This document shows positions 50,482-60,719 of a DNA stretch of 64,000 nt, one piece after another. The position numbers and the translations under genes were made by a program. The stretch's first letter is position 1; each line of letters opens with the position of its first letter. This DNA is from Salinicoccus hispanicus (GTDB lineage Bacteria; Bacillota; Bacilli; Staphylococcales; Salinicoccaceae), in contig NZ_WUUK01000001.1 in the NCBI RefSeq assembly GCF_009831115.1, positions 310,001 to 374,000 on the forward strand, written 5' to 3'. The notes under the pieces were generated by a model. The model worked only from the letters and a program-made list of their open reading frames with translations, ran no database searches and was not told where the DNA came from.

Positions 50482-51285
50482 ATGCGTGGAATCATTATAT
50501 TTCTGGCTTCGACTCTGGCTGTGATCATCGGCTCCAGTGCATTGCTGTATGAGGGAGAAGGGGAAGTCATTACGATCGGGGCCTCGACCGGTCCCTATAG
50601 TGACATGGTCAATTTCGCATTGAAGCCGGCGCTCGAAGATCAGGGATACACCGTGGAAATCGTCGAGTACACCGATTACATCCAGCCGAACAATGCACTG
50701 CACAATGGCGATCTTGATGCGAACCTGTATCAGAATAAATCCTTTATGGCAGATTTCAATGAGGAGAATGGTACGGACTTCACCAATCTCATCCAGGTAC
50801 CGACTGCGCCGATGGGGCTTTATTCCAGTGAATTCGATTCAATAGAAGAAATTGAAAATGGCAGCGAAGTGGCATTGCCGCTCGATCCGGTCAATTCATC
50901 CCGGGGTTTCCACACACTGGTGGATGCAGGACTGATCGAAATTGCTGAAGATGCCAATATGCTGGCAATTGAAGAATCTGATATAATTCAAAACAACAAG
51001 AATCTGGAATTCGTCTATCAGGATTCTGGACAGCTTCCAAGAAGCGTGGATCAGATCGGATTATCACTTGTACCCGGCAACTTTGCATTGGCAAGCGGCA
51101 TGGATCTTGCAGATGCACTGCAGCTTGAGAATATGAGTGAAAACTTCAGAAATCAGATTGTCGTCAATGCCTCCGATGCGGACAGCAAACTTGCGGATGA
51201 TCTCATCCGAGCAGTGGAGTCCGAGCACTTCCAGCAGACGATAGACAGTCAGTTCCAGGGATTCGATAAACCGGAGGGACAGTAA
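50482..51285 (+). CDS. metQ: MetQ/NlpA-family methionine-binding protein without lipobox
   Basis: 267 residues. Typical MetQ features: ITIGASTGPYSDMVNFALKPALEDQGYTVEIVEYTDYIQPNNAL, then NLYQNKSFMADFN, PLDPVNSSRGFHTLV and the ALASGMDLADAL end block. The N-terminus has a hydrophobic stretch of about 20 residues, but no Cys, so the usual lipoprotein anchor is lost. It must be held by an uncleaved signal anchor or released. AGGAGGGG is 4-5 bases before the ATG. Overlaps the aminotransferase start by one base. Confidence 0.88.
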   Translation: MRGIIIFLASTLAVIIGSSALLYEGEGEVITIGASTGPYSDMVNFALKPALEDQGYTVEIVEYTDYIQPNNALHNGDLDANLYQNKSFMADFNEENGTDFTNLIQVPTAPMGLYSSEFDSIEEIENGSEVALPLDPVNSSRGFHTLVDAGLIEIAEDANMLAIEESDIIQNNKNLEFVYQDSGQLPRSVDQIGLSLVPGNFALASGMDLADALQLENMSENFRNQIVVNASDADSKLADDLIRAVESEHFQQTIDSQFQGFDKPEGQ

Positions 51286-52439
51286 TGGCAAATAGACTAC
51301 TTGACAGCATACCGGAAAGCTATTTTAAAACCGCAATGTCGACCGAACTGAAACCGGGACCACTGCCACTGATCAATCTGGCCGTCGGCATCCCTGATGG
51401 GCGGACACCGGAGCCGATACTTGAAGCAGTTTCAGAGTCGGTATATAAGGAAGAGAATCAGCGATATGTCAGCTTCAGGGGAAAGCCGTCCTTCAAAAAT
51501 GAAATCAGAACCTTCTATAAGAAGCATTATGATGTAGACCTTGAAGATGATAACATTACGCTCCTCTATGGTACGAAAAGTGCGCTGGTGCAGTTTCCGA
51601 TGATCTACATCGAGCCGGGGGAAGGGGTCTTCCTGCCGAACCCGGGCTATCCGGACTATGCCCCTGGTGTGATGCTGGCACGCGGAGAAACATACGATCT
51701 GCCGCTGCTGCCAGAAAACGGCTACCTTCCGGATTACGGCAGTCTGCCGGAAGACGAGCTCCGGAATGCGCGATTGATCTACTTGAACTATCCTTCCAAC
51801 CCGCTCGGTGCGGTGGCCGATAAGGATTTCTTCGATCAGACTGTGGAGAGGTTCAAAGGGACGCGCACCAGAATCGTCCATGATTTCGCCTATGCGACGT
51901 TCTCATTTGATGGTCCCCACCCGAGCATACTGCAGAGCGATAGGAACCTTGAATGCGCCATTGAAATCTATTCGCTGTCGAAAGGCTTCAACATGTCCGG
52001 TTTCCGCACCGGTTTTGCGGTCGGGAACAGAGAGATGATCGAGGCGATCAATACGTACCAGGACCACACGCAGACTGGCATGTGGGGCGTGACCCAGGAT
52101 GCTTCAGCTGAAGCGCTCAGAAATGAAGCGGATATTCTGCCTGGCCAGCAGGAGAAGTTCAGACGCCGGAGCGTCATGGTGACGGATGCATTCACTGAAA
52201 TGGGCATCCCGATCAATCCGATCAAAGGGGGCATATTCGGCTGGATCAAGGTGCCTTCCGGATATGACGGCGAAACTTTCAGGGACCATCTCATCCAGGA
52301 GCTGTCGATTCTTGTCACACCCGGGTTTCCATTCGGCTCAAGAGGGCAGGAGTACATCCGGATTTCCCTCGCTGTCGAAGATGCGGTGCTGGAAGAAACA
52401 GTGTCCAGGTTCAAAAGTATCAGCTATTTATGGAAGTAA
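51285..52439 (+). CDS. PLP-dependent class I/II aminotransferase, methionine-related
   Basis: 384 residues, fold-type I aminotransferase. NYPSNPLG, HDFAYATFSFDG and the PLP-Lys motif SLSKGFNMSGFRTGF are present, and the C-terminal Arg for substrate carboxylate is in EYIRISLAV. Its place last in a SAM-riboswitch operon (TAATG junction with metQ) suggests it works on methionine or 4-methylthio-2-oxobutyrate, like MtnE. I see no methionine-salvage genes around it, so this is inferred. Confidence 0.85.
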   Translation: MANRLLDSIPESYFKTAMSTELKPGPLPLINLAVGIPDGRTPEPILEAVSESVYKEENQRYVSFRGKPSFKNEIRTFYKKHYDVDLEDDNITLLYGTKSALVQFPMIYIEPGEGVFLPNPGYPDYAPGVMLARGETYDLPLLPENGYLPDYGSLPEDELRNARLIYLNYPSNPLGAVADKDFFDQTVERFKGTRTRIVHDFAYATFSFDGPHPSILQSDRNLECAIEIYSLSKGFNMSGFRTGFAVGNREMIEAINTYQDHTQTGMWGVTQDASAEALRNEADILPGQQEKFRRRSVMVTDAFTEMGIPINPIKGGIFGWIKVPSGYDGETFRDHLIQELSILVTPGFPFGSRGQEYIRISLAVEDAVLEETVSRFKSISYLWK

Positions 52440-52470
52440 TGGAAGAAAATAAATAAATTTTCGAAAGTAC

Positions 52471-52499
52471 TTGATATTAATATCAATAGCATGTAACAT
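52471..52499 (+). promoter_or_regulatory. promoter of structured RNA element B
   Basis: TTGATA, 17 bases, TAACAT. Expected start near 52506. Confidence 0.55.
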
Positions 52500-52505
52500 T
52501 ATAGA

Positions 52506-52637
52506 TAACATAACAGGTCACAGAGTAGTGAATGTTCATGAAGGTGACCTCCGATAGAACAGTGCAACATGTTCTAGATATCATATATATTATTATCTTA
52601 TCTGTTATAGAGAGGCTGCCGCCTCTCTATTTTTTTA
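52506..52637 (+). ncRNA. structured RNA element B (copy 2 of 2)
   Basis: About 130 nt. The first hairpin is TAGAAC, loop AGTGCAACAT, GTTCTA (52555-52576). The linker (52576-52607) is identical to that of element A except for one base change or insertion. The terminator is ATAGAGAGGC, TGCC, GCCTCTCTAT and seven T. A CCTCC element precedes the first stem, as in copy A (GCCTCC at 43071-43076). mreC has its own promoter after the terminator, so the RNA is likely independent. A frame open through it into mreC has no ribosome site. Confidence 0.6.
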
Positions 52638-52649
52638 TTTTACATATGC

Positions 52650-52678
52650 TTATCACAATCGCCCGAGTGTGGTATTCT
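52650..52678 (+). promoter_or_regulatory. promoter of mreC
   Basis: TTATCA, 17 bases, TATTCT, beginning 12 bases after the T-run of element B and ending 39 bases before the GTG start. Confidence 0.5.
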
Positions 52679-52717
52679 TTTAATCAGATATTAAGGACTA
52701 ATTGGAGGCGTTGGATA

Positions 52718-53566
52718 GTGAACAGGCTTTTCAACCGGAATCGCATGCTGATCATTCTGTTTGGCATCATCATTTTAATTTTACTTATCGGCTTTTCCAT
52801 GACGGATCGTGATTCGACGACTCGTGCTGAACAGTTCACTGCCGATGCAGCTGCAGGTTCACAGATGATCATCAATGCACCATTCGATTTTGTCGGAAGT
52901 CTTTTCGGCACAATCTCCCGCAGCTTCAATGCGGTTGAGGAAAATGAAACACTCCGGGCACAGCTTGAGATGCTCCCTCAGATGCAGGCGGACATCGAAC
53001 GGCTTGAATCTGAAAACGCGGAGCTCAGGGAAGCATTGGATGTCAGCTCCAAACAGTCCTATGAGAGCATCAACGCACGACTGATTTCACGTTCGCATGA
53101 CCAGTGGCTTAACAGCTTCACAATCGACAAGGGAGAAGCGGACGGACTGAGCCAGGGTATGGCGGTAATGACGCCTGAAGGACTGATCGGCACAGTCACA
53201 CGGGTCAACGGGGGCACGAGCTACGTTGAAATGCTGACGACTTCGGTTTCCCAGAACAACTTGTCCGTTGAGATACTTCATGATGGCTCGCCGGTCTATG
53301 GGAATGTCCAGAAGTATGATAAGGAAAGAAATCTTCTGGTCGTTGAAAATATAAAAAATCGCAGTGGACTCGCAAGTGGGGATGAAGTCTTTACAAGTGG
53401 TCTTGTCGGCAATTATCCCGAAGGCCTTCTGGTCGGCACGGTGGTCGAAGTGGAAAATGATGAATATGGTCTGAGCCAGAATGCGTATGTGCAGCTCGTG
53501 AGCAATACGGATGATATCGATATGGTCTTCGTCATCGAAAGAAGTCCGGAATCGATGGAGGACTAG
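52718..53566 (+). CDS. mreC: rod shape-determining protein MreC
   Basis: About 282 residues. A short cytosolic start (NRLFNRNR), one membrane helix (about 9-27), a coiled coil (about 72-112: EENETLRAQLEMLPQMQADIERLE) and the double beta-barrel domain (SHDQWLNSFTIDKGEADGLSQGM, later VEVENDEYGLSQNAYVQL). GTG 52718 is chosen because GGAGG lies 9 bases before it; the open frame extending upstream crosses a terminator and is not MreC-like. It acts with MreD in cell-wall synthesis geometry. No mreB is adjacent, as in staphylococci. Confidence 0.92.
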   Translation: MNRLFNRNRMLIILFGIIILILLIGFSMTDRDSTTRAEQFTADAAAGSQMIINAPFDFVGSLFGTISRSFNAVEENETLRAQLEMLPQMQADIERLESENAELREALDVSSKQSYESINARLISRSHDQWLNSFTIDKGEADGLSQGMAVMTPEGLIGTVTRVNGGTSYVEMLTTSVSQNNLSVEILHDGSPVYGNVQKYDKERNLLVVENIKNRSGLASGDEVFTSGLVGNYPEGLLVGTVVEVENDEYGLSQNAYVQLVSNTDDIDMVFVIERSPESMED

Positions 53567-53567
53567 C

Positions 53568-54086
53568 ATGAGAGCAATCATTATATTTCTCGTCTCATTT
53601 CTGCTGATGTATGTGGACTTCGCATTCGCCCGGTTCAGTCCGATCACCGTCAGCAATGTCGAAGTCTATTTCGTCCCGCGTACACTTCTGATGTTCATTC
53701 TGCTGCTGTCGATCTATACAGGTTATAAGACGAGCATACTGCTGGCTGTCGTGTTTGGCACCATGCTCGATTTCTACATAGGTTCGGTGTACGGCATCCA
53801 TGCTTTCGGCATGGTGGCCTTCGTTCTTTTCATGCACGCCGCATTCCGGGTGTTCTATAAGGATTTCGTTGCCATGGCTTTCGTCGTGCTGCTGCTGACG
53901 CTGCTCTATGATATATACATCTATCTGCTCTATAGCATTCTTGATCTGGTGGATAAGCCGATGTTCGACTACCTGGCACTGCGTGCGGCACCGAGCCTGC
54001 TGCTCAATGCACTGCTGTTCATTGTGGTGTTTGTCATCGCCCTGAAAACTTCCAGGGTAAGAAAAGAGGTACTTTCAAGACATTGA
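53568..54086 (+). CDS. mreD: rod shape-determining protein MreD
   Basis: 172 residues with five or six membrane helices. VDFAFARFSPITV and the LDFYIGSVYGIHAFGMVAFVLF block are typical of MreD. GGAGGA is 5 bases before ATG 53568, one base after the mreC stop, so the two are coupled. The stop overlaps the promoter of the ribosomal protein operon. Confidence 0.88.
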   Translation: MRAIIIFLVSFLLMYVDFAFARFSPITVSNVEVYFVPRTLLMFILLLSIYTGYKTSILLAVVFGTMLDFYIGSVYGIHAFGMVAFVLFMHAAFRVFYKDFVAMAFVVLLLTLLYDIYIYLLYSILDLVDKPMFDYLALRAAPSLLLNALLFIVVFVIALKTSRVRKEVLSRH

Positions 54087-54111
54087 CACCGCATGCGGGT
54101 GCTGATATAAT
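54083..54111 (+). promoter_or_regulatory. strong promoter of the rplU operon
   Basis: TTGACA, 17 bases, TATAAT: perfect consensus, also with an extended -10 (TGA before TATAAT). Confidence 0.88.
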
Positions 54112-54129
54112 GCAATAGTTGGTGATAAT

Positions 54130-54195
54130 GTAGACATCAACCGCTCAATTACAGGTTCAAGTGATGCAGATCCACCTGTAGATGGCGTGTCTTAT
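54130..54195 (+). ncRNA. L21-type leader of rplU
   Basis: The 5' leader folds into a hairpin with ACAGGT (54151-54156) paired to ACCTGT (54174-54179) inside an outer stem, GACATC with GGCGTGTC. Bacillota have an autoregulatory L21 leader here, bound by L21. Assigned by position and fold. Confidence 0.6.
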
Positions 54196-54216
54196 TTTAT
54201 ATTAGGAGGTGTAAGT

Positions 54217-54525
54217 ATGTTTGCAATTATCGAAACAGGTGGTAAACAGATCAGAGTTGAAGAAGGTCAGACGATCTACGTTGAAAAAATCAACGCAGAA
54301 GCTGGAGAAGACTTCACTTTTGATAAAGTTCTCTTCGTAGGTGGAGAGTCCGTCAAAGTCGGTGTACCTACAGTTGAAGGTGCGACTGTATCCGCTAAAG
54401 TTGAAAAACACGGCCGCGGCAAGAAGATCGACGTAGTAAAATTCAAACGCAGAAAGAACTACAAGCGTAAACAAGGTCACCGTCAGCCTTATACGAAGCT
54501 GACAGTTGGAAAGATCGACGCGTAA
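54217..54525 (+). CDS. rplU: 50S ribosomal protein L21
   Basis: 102 residues: [17 protein letters not shown] at the start, then [21 protein letters not shown] and RQGH-type rRNA contacts near the end. AGGAGGTG lies 6 bases before ATG 54217; an in-frame ATG 30 bases upstream lacks a site. First gene of rplU-prp-rpmA; prp overlaps by one base. Confidence 0.96.
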   Translation: MFAIIETGGKQIRVEEGQTIYVEKINAEAGEDFTFDKVLFVGGESVKVGVPTVEGATVSAKVEKHGRGKKIDVVKFKRRKNYKRKQGHRQPYTKLTVGKIDA

Positions 54526-54845
54526 TGATCAATGTTGAATTCAATATAAACGATAAGGGACAGGTGTCATCTTTCGAGATGGCAGGTCATGCCATGTTCG
54601 ATGAATATGGCAAGGACATTGTCTGTGCTGGAGCCTCAGCTGTCGTTTTCGGTTCTGTAAATGCTATTTTAAACATGACCGGGTCAAACCCGGCGATTGA
54701 AATGGACGAAGATTCCGGATTACTCCGATTCAAAGCGGATGACCCGGATAATGATAAGATGCAGATACTGCTTGAAGGCATGATCATTTCATTAAAGACG
54801 ATAGAAGAAGAATATGGTGAACATATCACATTAAATTTCAAGTGA
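54525..54845 (+). CDS. prp: ribosomal-processing cysteine protease Prp
   Basis: 106 residues. The catalytic pair is visible as His22 (MAGHAMF) and Cys34 (DIVCAGAS). Prp removes the N-terminal extension of ribosomal protein L27 in Bacillota that have it; the next gene indeed encodes L27 with such an extension. Start codon overlaps the rplU stop (TAATG). Confidence 0.95.
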   Translation: MINVEFNINDKGQVSSFEMAGHAMFDEYGKDIVCAGASAVVFGSVNAILNMTGSNPAIEMDEDSGLLRFKADDPDNDKMQILLEGMIISLKTIEEEYGEHITLNFK

Positions 54846-54855
54846 GGTGAAAGCA

Positions 54856-55140
54856 ATGCTTAAACTGAATCTTCAATTTTTCGCATCCAAAAAAGGTGTA
54901 GGCTCGACTAAAAACGGTCGTGATTCCATATCCAAACGTCTTGGTGCCAAGAGGCAGGATGGTCAGCACGTTACAGGCGGATCCATTCTTTTCCGCCAGC
55001 GTGGTACCAAGATCCACCCGGGTGAGAACGTTGGACGCGGAGGAGATGACACTCTTTTCGCCAAAATCGACGGCGTTGTAAAATACGAACGCATCGGTCG
55101 CGATAAGAAACGCGTTTCCGTATACAAGGAAGCAAAATAA
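54856..55140 (+). CDS. rpmA: 50S ribosomal protein L27
   Basis: 94 residues. It begins [20 protein letters not shown]: the extension with LNLQFFA is the Prp cleavage site, with mature L27 starting at Ala10. [21 protein letters not shown] is the L27 core near the peptidyl transferase centre. GAGGTG precedes ATG 54856 by 6 bases. A terminator follows. Confidence 0.96.
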   Translation: MLKLNLQFFASKKGVGSTKNGRDSISKRLGAKRQDGQHVTGGSILFRQRGTKIHPGENVGRGGDDTLFAKIDGVVKYERIGRDKKRVSVYKEAK

Positions 55141-55150
55141 AGAACTGAGT

Positions 55151-55177
55151 GGACATCAGCAAAGCTGGTGTCCTTTT
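55151..55177 (+). terminator. terminator after rpmA
   Basis: GGACATCAGC, loop AAA, GCTGGTGTCC (one G-U pair) and TTTT. Confidence 0.85.
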
Positions 55178-55232
55178 TCATTAAATAGGATAAATCGATT
55201 ATGCTATAATATTAGAGGATAGAGGTGAGACG

Positions 55233-56513
55233 ATGTTTATAGATCAGGTAGATATATACTTGAAAGCCGGCAATGGTGGTAACGGCATTGTTGCATACAG
55301 AAGAGAGAAATATGTACCACTTGGTGGTCCGTCAGGCGGCGATGGCGGCAACGGGGCGGATATCATTTTCGAAGTCGATGAGGGACTCCGAACATTGATG
55401 GATTTCCGCTACCAGCGCCACTTCAAAGCCAAGCACGGGCAGAACGGAATGAGTTCGAATGCGCACGGCAGAAACAGTGAGCCGCTTGTACTCAAAGTGC
55501 CGCCGGGTACGATTGTAAAAAGAACAGATACGGGAGAAACACTCGCTGACCTCGTACACCATGGTGCACAGATGGTCATTGCCAAAGGCGGCCGTGGCGG
55601 CCGTGGAAACTCCAGATTCGCGTCGGCACGCAATCCGGCTCCGGACTTCGCCGAAAACGGTGAACCGGGTGAGGAATTCGATGTAACGATGGAGCTGAAG
55701 CTGCTTGCGGATGTCGGTCTTGTCGGCTTCCCGAGTGTCGGGAAATCCACAATACTCAGTGCGGTATCGAAAGCAAAGGCTAAGACGGGAGACTATCCAT
55801 TCACAACGATCAAGCCGAATCTTGGCGTGGTCCAGACGGGAGACGGCCGTTCATTCGTCATGGCGGATCTGCCGGGACTGATTGAAGGCGCGTCCGAAGG
55901 GACCGGTCTTGGCCACCAGTTCCTCCGTCACGTGGAGCGGACGAAGGTCATTGTCCATGTCATCGACATCAGTGGGCTCGAAGGCCGCGATCCGATCGAA
56001 GACTACAGGATCATCCGTGAAGAGATGGGTCTCTATAACGAGAGCCTGCTGAAGCGTCCGGAGATCATTGTGCTCAACAAGGTCGATCTGGTCGAGGATA
56101 CCGAAATCTTCGAACAGTTCAGAGCCTCGATTGGTGAAGACAAGGAAATTCATGAAATTTCAGCAGCAACACGCCAGAATCTTGATACGGTGCTCTACCG
56201 TGTGGCAGATTTACTAGAAGAGACACCGGAAGCGGAAGAAGTGGTTGAAGAGACGGACCACCGTGTCCTGTACCGCCACGAAAAGAACCCGGATGCCTTC
56301 AAGATTTCAAGGGATGATGACGGTGCATATGTTGTTACAGGAGACGCCATAGAGCGCATGTTCAAGATGACAGACTTCAACAGGGAGGCCGCCATCAGAA
56401 GGTTTGCCAGACAGATGCGCTCCATGGGCATCGATGATGCGTTGCGCGCACGTGGCATACAGACGGGCGACACTGTAAGAATACTTGGTGGAGAATTCGA
56501 ATTCGTAGAATGA
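55233..56513 (+). CDS. obgE: GTPase ObgE (CgtA)
   Basis: 426 residues. The N-terminal glycine-rich Obg domain ([28 protein letters not shown]) occupies about 1-158, then the GTPase domain with G1 [10 protein letters not shown]3 DLPGLIEG and G4 NKVD, then the C-terminal OCT domain (about 345-426). It acts in 50S ribosome assembly and stringent control. A GAGGTGA site precedes the ATG. Its own transcript starts after the rpmA terminator; ruvA follows within 11 bases. Confidence 0.96.
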   Translation: MFIDQVDIYLKAGNGGNGIVAYRREKYVPLGGPSGGDGGNGADIIFEVDEGLRTLMDFRYQRHFKAKHGQNGMSSNAHGRNSEPLVLKVPPGTIVKRTDTGETLADLVHHGAQMVIAKGGRGGRGNSRFASARNPAPDFAENGEPGEEFDVTMELKLLADVGLVGFPSVGKSTILSAVSKAKAKTGDYPFTTIKPNLGVVQTGDGRSFVMADLPGLIEGASEGTGLGHQFLRHVERTKVIVHVIDISGLEGRDPIEDYRIIREEMGLYNESLLKRPEIIVLNKVDLVEDTEIFEQFRASIGEDKEIHEISAATRQNLDTVLYRVADLLEETPEAEEVVEETDHRVLYRHEKNPDAFKISRDDDGAYVVTGDAIERMFKMTDFNREAAIRRFARQMRSMGIDDALRARGIQTGDTVRILGGEFEFVE

Positions 56514-56523
56514 TGGTGATTTG

Positions 56524-57111
56524 ATGTATCAGTATATTATCGGTGTTTTGAAAGAAGTAGAACCACAGCATATTACTGTGGAATCGAATGGTATCGGCTA
56601 CCTGCTCATGGTGCCGAATCCATTTCGTTTTGAACATGAAAATGGACAGCAGATACAAATATATACCGAACTCATCGTGAGGGAGGACAGCCATACATTG
56701 TATGGCTTTAAAAACAGGGACGAGAAGACGCTATTCAAATCCCTGCTTCAGGTAACAGGCATCGGGCCAAAGAGTGCCCTTGCCATACTTGCTGCCGCGA
56801 CACCTGCAGAGATCATAGGCGCCATTGAAGCGGAAGATGAGAAATTCATGCAGAAGTTCCCGGGTGTCGGCAAGAAGACGGCCAGTCAGATCATTCTCGA
56901 TCTGAAAGGCAAGCTGGGATCTGTGGATATCGCAGCCCACCCACCGGTGCAGGATGACAACAGCCACTTCATCAATGAAGCGATGCTTGCACTTGAAGCA
57001 CTCGGCTACAGCAGCCGTGAACTGAAGCGCATAGAGAAGCATCTTGGCAAGGAGTCGTTCGAGTCGGTGGATGCCGCTGTAAAACGCGGATTGAAATATC
57101 TAGTTCAGTAA
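56524..57111 (+). CDS. ruvA: Holliday junction branch-migration protein RuvA
   Basis: 195 residues. N-terminal OB fold (MYQYIIGVLKEVEPQHITVE), tandem helix-hairpin-helix (LLQVTGIGPKSALAIL and KFPGVGKKTASQIILDL), and C-terminal domain III that contacts RuvB. Start at ATG 56524 with GGTGAT just upstream; the TTG immediately before it is less likely. Followed by ruvB after 12 bases. Confidence 0.95.
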   Translation: MYQYIIGVLKEVEPQHITVESNGIGYLLMVPNPFRFEHENGQQIQIYTELIVREDSHTLYGFKNRDEKTLFKSLLQVTGIGPKSALAILAAATPAEIIGAIEAEDEKFMQKFPGVGKKTASQIILDLKGKLGSVDIAAHPPVQDDNSHFINEAMLALEALGYSSRELKRIEKHLGKESFESVDAAVKRGLKYLVQ

Positions 57112-57123
57112 TGAGGTGCTATT

Positions 57124-58143
57124 ATGGATGATCGCATTTTAGATGAAGGAAAACAGCCATACGAAGAGAATGTGGAAATGTCACTGCGCCCGGAGTTTCT
57201 GAACCAGTATATCGGTCAGCAGACACTGAAGGACAATCTGACCATTTTCATAGAAGCAGCACGGATCAGGGAAGAGGCGCTTGACCATGTCATTCTTCAT
57301 GGTCCTCCTGGACTTGGTAAGACGACGCTTTCCAATATCATCGCCAACGAGCTTGGTGTGAACATCCGGACGACGTCAGGCCCCGCCATAGAGCGTGCGG
57401 GTGACTTGGCAGCCATCCTGTCGAGCCTTGAAACAGGAGACGTGCTGTTCATCGATGAAATTCACCGTCTGCCGCGGGCAGTCGAAGAAATACTGTATTC
57501 GGCAATGGAGGATTTCTTCCTCGATGTGGTCATCGGCAAGGGTGAGGAGGCGAGAAACATCCGTATCGACCTGCCGCCATTCACTCTGGTCGGCGCAACA
57601 ACACGATTCGGCAGCCTGTCTGCACCGCTCAGGGACCGTTTTGGTGTCCAGCTGAGACTCGAGTACTACGATCTCGACAGTCTGATCACCATCGTCAACC
57701 GTACTTCCGATATTCTTGAGGTCGCAGTCGATCCGGACAGTGCGATGGAACTCGCCCGCCGTTCACGTGGTACGCCGCGGATTGCCAACCGTCTGCTCAG
57801 ACGTGTCAGGGATTTCTCCATCGTAAAGAAGGAATCGTCCATCACACTTGAGACGACGAATCATGCGCTGAAGGTGCTTGAAGTCGATCCGAGCGGACTC
57901 GATCCGATAGACCACAAGATCATGAACACGATCATCAATACGTATAATGGTGGGCCGGTAGGTCTTGAAACGGTAGCCGTATCGATCGGCGAGGAAGTCA
58001 TCACGCTCCTTGATGTCTATGAACCGTATCTGATCCAGCAAGGATTTCTGGAGCGGACACCGAGGGGAAGAAAAGCGACGGCGAAGAGCTATGACTACTT
58101 CAATGGCGACCCCCACATTGATATATTTAGAAATGAGGAATAG
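57124..58143 (+). CDS. ruvB: Holliday junction helicase motor RuvB
   Basis: 339 residues, AAA+ ATPase: Walker [10 protein letters not shown], Walker [10 protein letters not shown], sensor 1 LVGATTRFG, arginine finger near PLRDRF, and the winged helix at the end ([22 protein letters not shown]). It forms the hexameric motor on RuvA-bound junctions. GAGGTG precedes the ATG by 6 bases. queA follows after 2 bases. Confidence 0.96.
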   Translation: MDDRILDEGKQPYEENVEMSLRPEFLNQYIGQQTLKDNLTIFIEAARIREEALDHVILHGPPGLGKTTLSNIIANELGVNIRTTSGPAIERAGDLAAILSSLETGDVLFIDEIHRLPRAVEEILYSAMEDFFLDVVIGKGEEARNIRIDLPPFTLVGATTRFGSLSAPLRDRFGVQLRLEYYDLDSLITIVNRTSDILEVAVDPDSAMELARRSRGTPRIANRLLRRVRDFSIVKKESSITLETTNHALKVLEVDPSGLDPIDHKIMNTIINTYNGGPVGLETVAVSIGEEVITLLDVYEPYLIQQGFLERTPRGRKATAKSYDYFNGDPHIDIFRNEE

Positions 58144-58145
58144 TT

Positions 58146-59180
58146 TTGAAACTCGATGAATTTGATTTCGATCTGCCTGAATCACTGATAGCTCAGACAC
58201 CTCTTCTGGAGCGGGCGGAAAGCAGGCTGCTTGCTCTGGATAAACGGACAGGCAGCGTGTCGGATACAAAATTTGAAAATATTACAGCATACCTGAATCC
58301 GGGTGATGCGCTTGTACTGAATGATACGAAGGTACTGCCTGCAAGACTTTTCGGCATCAAAAAAGAGACGGGTGCCAAAATAGAAATGCTCTTGCTCAAG
58401 CCGATAGAAGGCGGATATGAAGTGCTGATCCGTCCGGCGAAACGCGTCAAGCCGGGTACAGAAATTGATTTTGGAGACGGCCTCTTGAAAGCAGTATGTA
58501 CAGATACATTCGATGAAGGCATCAGACACGTGTCCCTCCATTACGATGGCATCTTGGAAAATGTGCTGGATGAACTGGGTGAAATGCCGCTGCCGCCCTA
58601 TATCAAGGAGACGCTTGAGGACAAGGACCGGTATCAGACGGTGTATGCGAAGCATACGGGATCTGCAGCAGCACCGACGGCGGGCCTTCATTTTACAGAG
58701 GCGCTGCTTGATGAAATCAGGCAGAAGGGTGTACATATCAGCTATATCACCCTGCACGTCGGGTTGGGCACGTTCCGCCCGGTCAGTGAAGACAATATTG
58801 AAGACCACCGGATGCACTCCGAGTTCTACATCATGACGGCGGAAACAGCAGAGACGCTGAACGCGGTCAAGGAGAGCGGCGGTAAGGTCGTCAGTGTCGG
58901 AACGACGAGTACTCGGACGCTTGAGACGATCATGCGGGATCATGGACAATTTGTCGAAGCCAGTGGTTTTACGGATATATTCATCTATCCCGGATTCAAT
59001 TATCAGGCAATCGACGCGCTGATCACGAATTTCCACCTGCCGAAATCCTCACTGATGATGCTTGTCAGTGCATTCAGTGATAAGGAGACGATCATGAACG
59101 CCTATCGTCATGCGATCGATGAGGAATACCGCTTCTTCAGCTTTGGAGATGCAATGATTATATATGAGGATGAAGAGTAG
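58146..59180 (+). CDS. queA: S-adenosylmethionine:tRNA ribosyltransferase-isomerase QueA
   Basis: 344 residues, full length. It starts at TTG 58146 (GAGGAA about 6 bases upstream) with [18 protein letters not shown]. Signature blocks: [30 protein letters not shown], and [17 protein letters not shown]. It adds the epoxycyclopentane ring in queuosine synthesis on tRNA. tgt begins directly after its stop. Confidence 0.95.
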   Translation: MKLDEFDFDLPESLIAQTPLLERAESRLLALDKRTGSVSDTKFENITAYLNPGDALVLNDTKVLPARLFGIKKETGAKIEMLLLKPIEGGYEVLIRPAKRVKPGTEIDFGDGLLKAVCTDTFDEGIRHVSLHYDGILENVLDELGEMPLPPYIKETLEDKDRYQTVYAKHTGSAAAPTAGLHFTEALLDEIRQKGVHISYITLHVGLGTFRPVSEDNIEDHRMHSEFYIMTAETAETLNAVKESGGKVVSVGTTSTRTLETIMRDHGQFVEASGFTDIFIYPGFNYQAIDALITNFHLPKSSLMMLVSAFSDKETIMNAYRHAIDEEYRFFSFGDAMIIYEDEE

Positions 59181-60326
<1,146 letters not shown>

Positions 60327-60345
60327 TAGAGGAGAAGATTCATAG

Positions 60346-60609
60346 ATGGAATTCTTTATGGCCATCCTGCCGTTTCTGGTACTCATCCTGGTAATGTACT
60401 TCCTGATGATCCGTCCGGCACAGAAGAAACAGAAAAATGTACAGGATATGCAGGCGAACATGCAGAAGGGTGATGAAATCATCACAATCGGCGGGCTTCA
60501 CGGAACTGTCGAATCCTTCGACCAGAAACATATGTACATCCGTACAGATGCAGCCGGCAGTGCAGTACTTAAATTTGAGCGTGTCGCGCTCAAGGAAATT
60601 GTAAAATAG
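60346..60609 (+). CDS. yajC: preprotein translocase subunit YajC
   Basis: 87 residues: one N-terminal membrane helix (about 4-22) followed by MIRPAQKKQKNVQDMQ and GDEIITIGGLHGTVESFD, the YajC pattern. It associates with SecDF. GAGGAGA precedes the ATG. A terminator follows, so secDF has its own transcript start or reads through. Confidence 0.94.
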   Translation: MEFFMAILPFLVLILVMYFLMIRPAQKKQKNVQDMQANMQKGDEIITIGGLHGTVESFDQKHMYIRTDAAGSAVLKFERVALKEIVK

Positions 60610-60618
60610 TAGTGCAAT

Positions 60619-60649
60619 GAGCTGACTCCACGAGTCGGCTCTTTTTTTA
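60619..60649 (+). terminator. terminator after yajC
   Basis: GAGCTGACT, loop, AGTCGGCTC (one G-U pair) and seven T. Confidence 0.85.
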
Positions 60650-60719
60650 ATTTTAATTTACGGTGCCAACAGTTATAATTGAAACGTTGAGGATTTCCAA
60701 AATAATCGAGGTGTGTTTT

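Noticed and set aside
52532-52717. Frame extension of mreC by 62 residues at the N-terminus
   Set aside because: It runs through the hairpin and terminator of element B, has no ribosome site, and the GTG at 52718 with GGAGG gives a normal MreC start.
58182-59036. Minus-strand open frame across queA
   Set aside because: Shadow of queA; Cys/Arg-rich composition without domain pattern.
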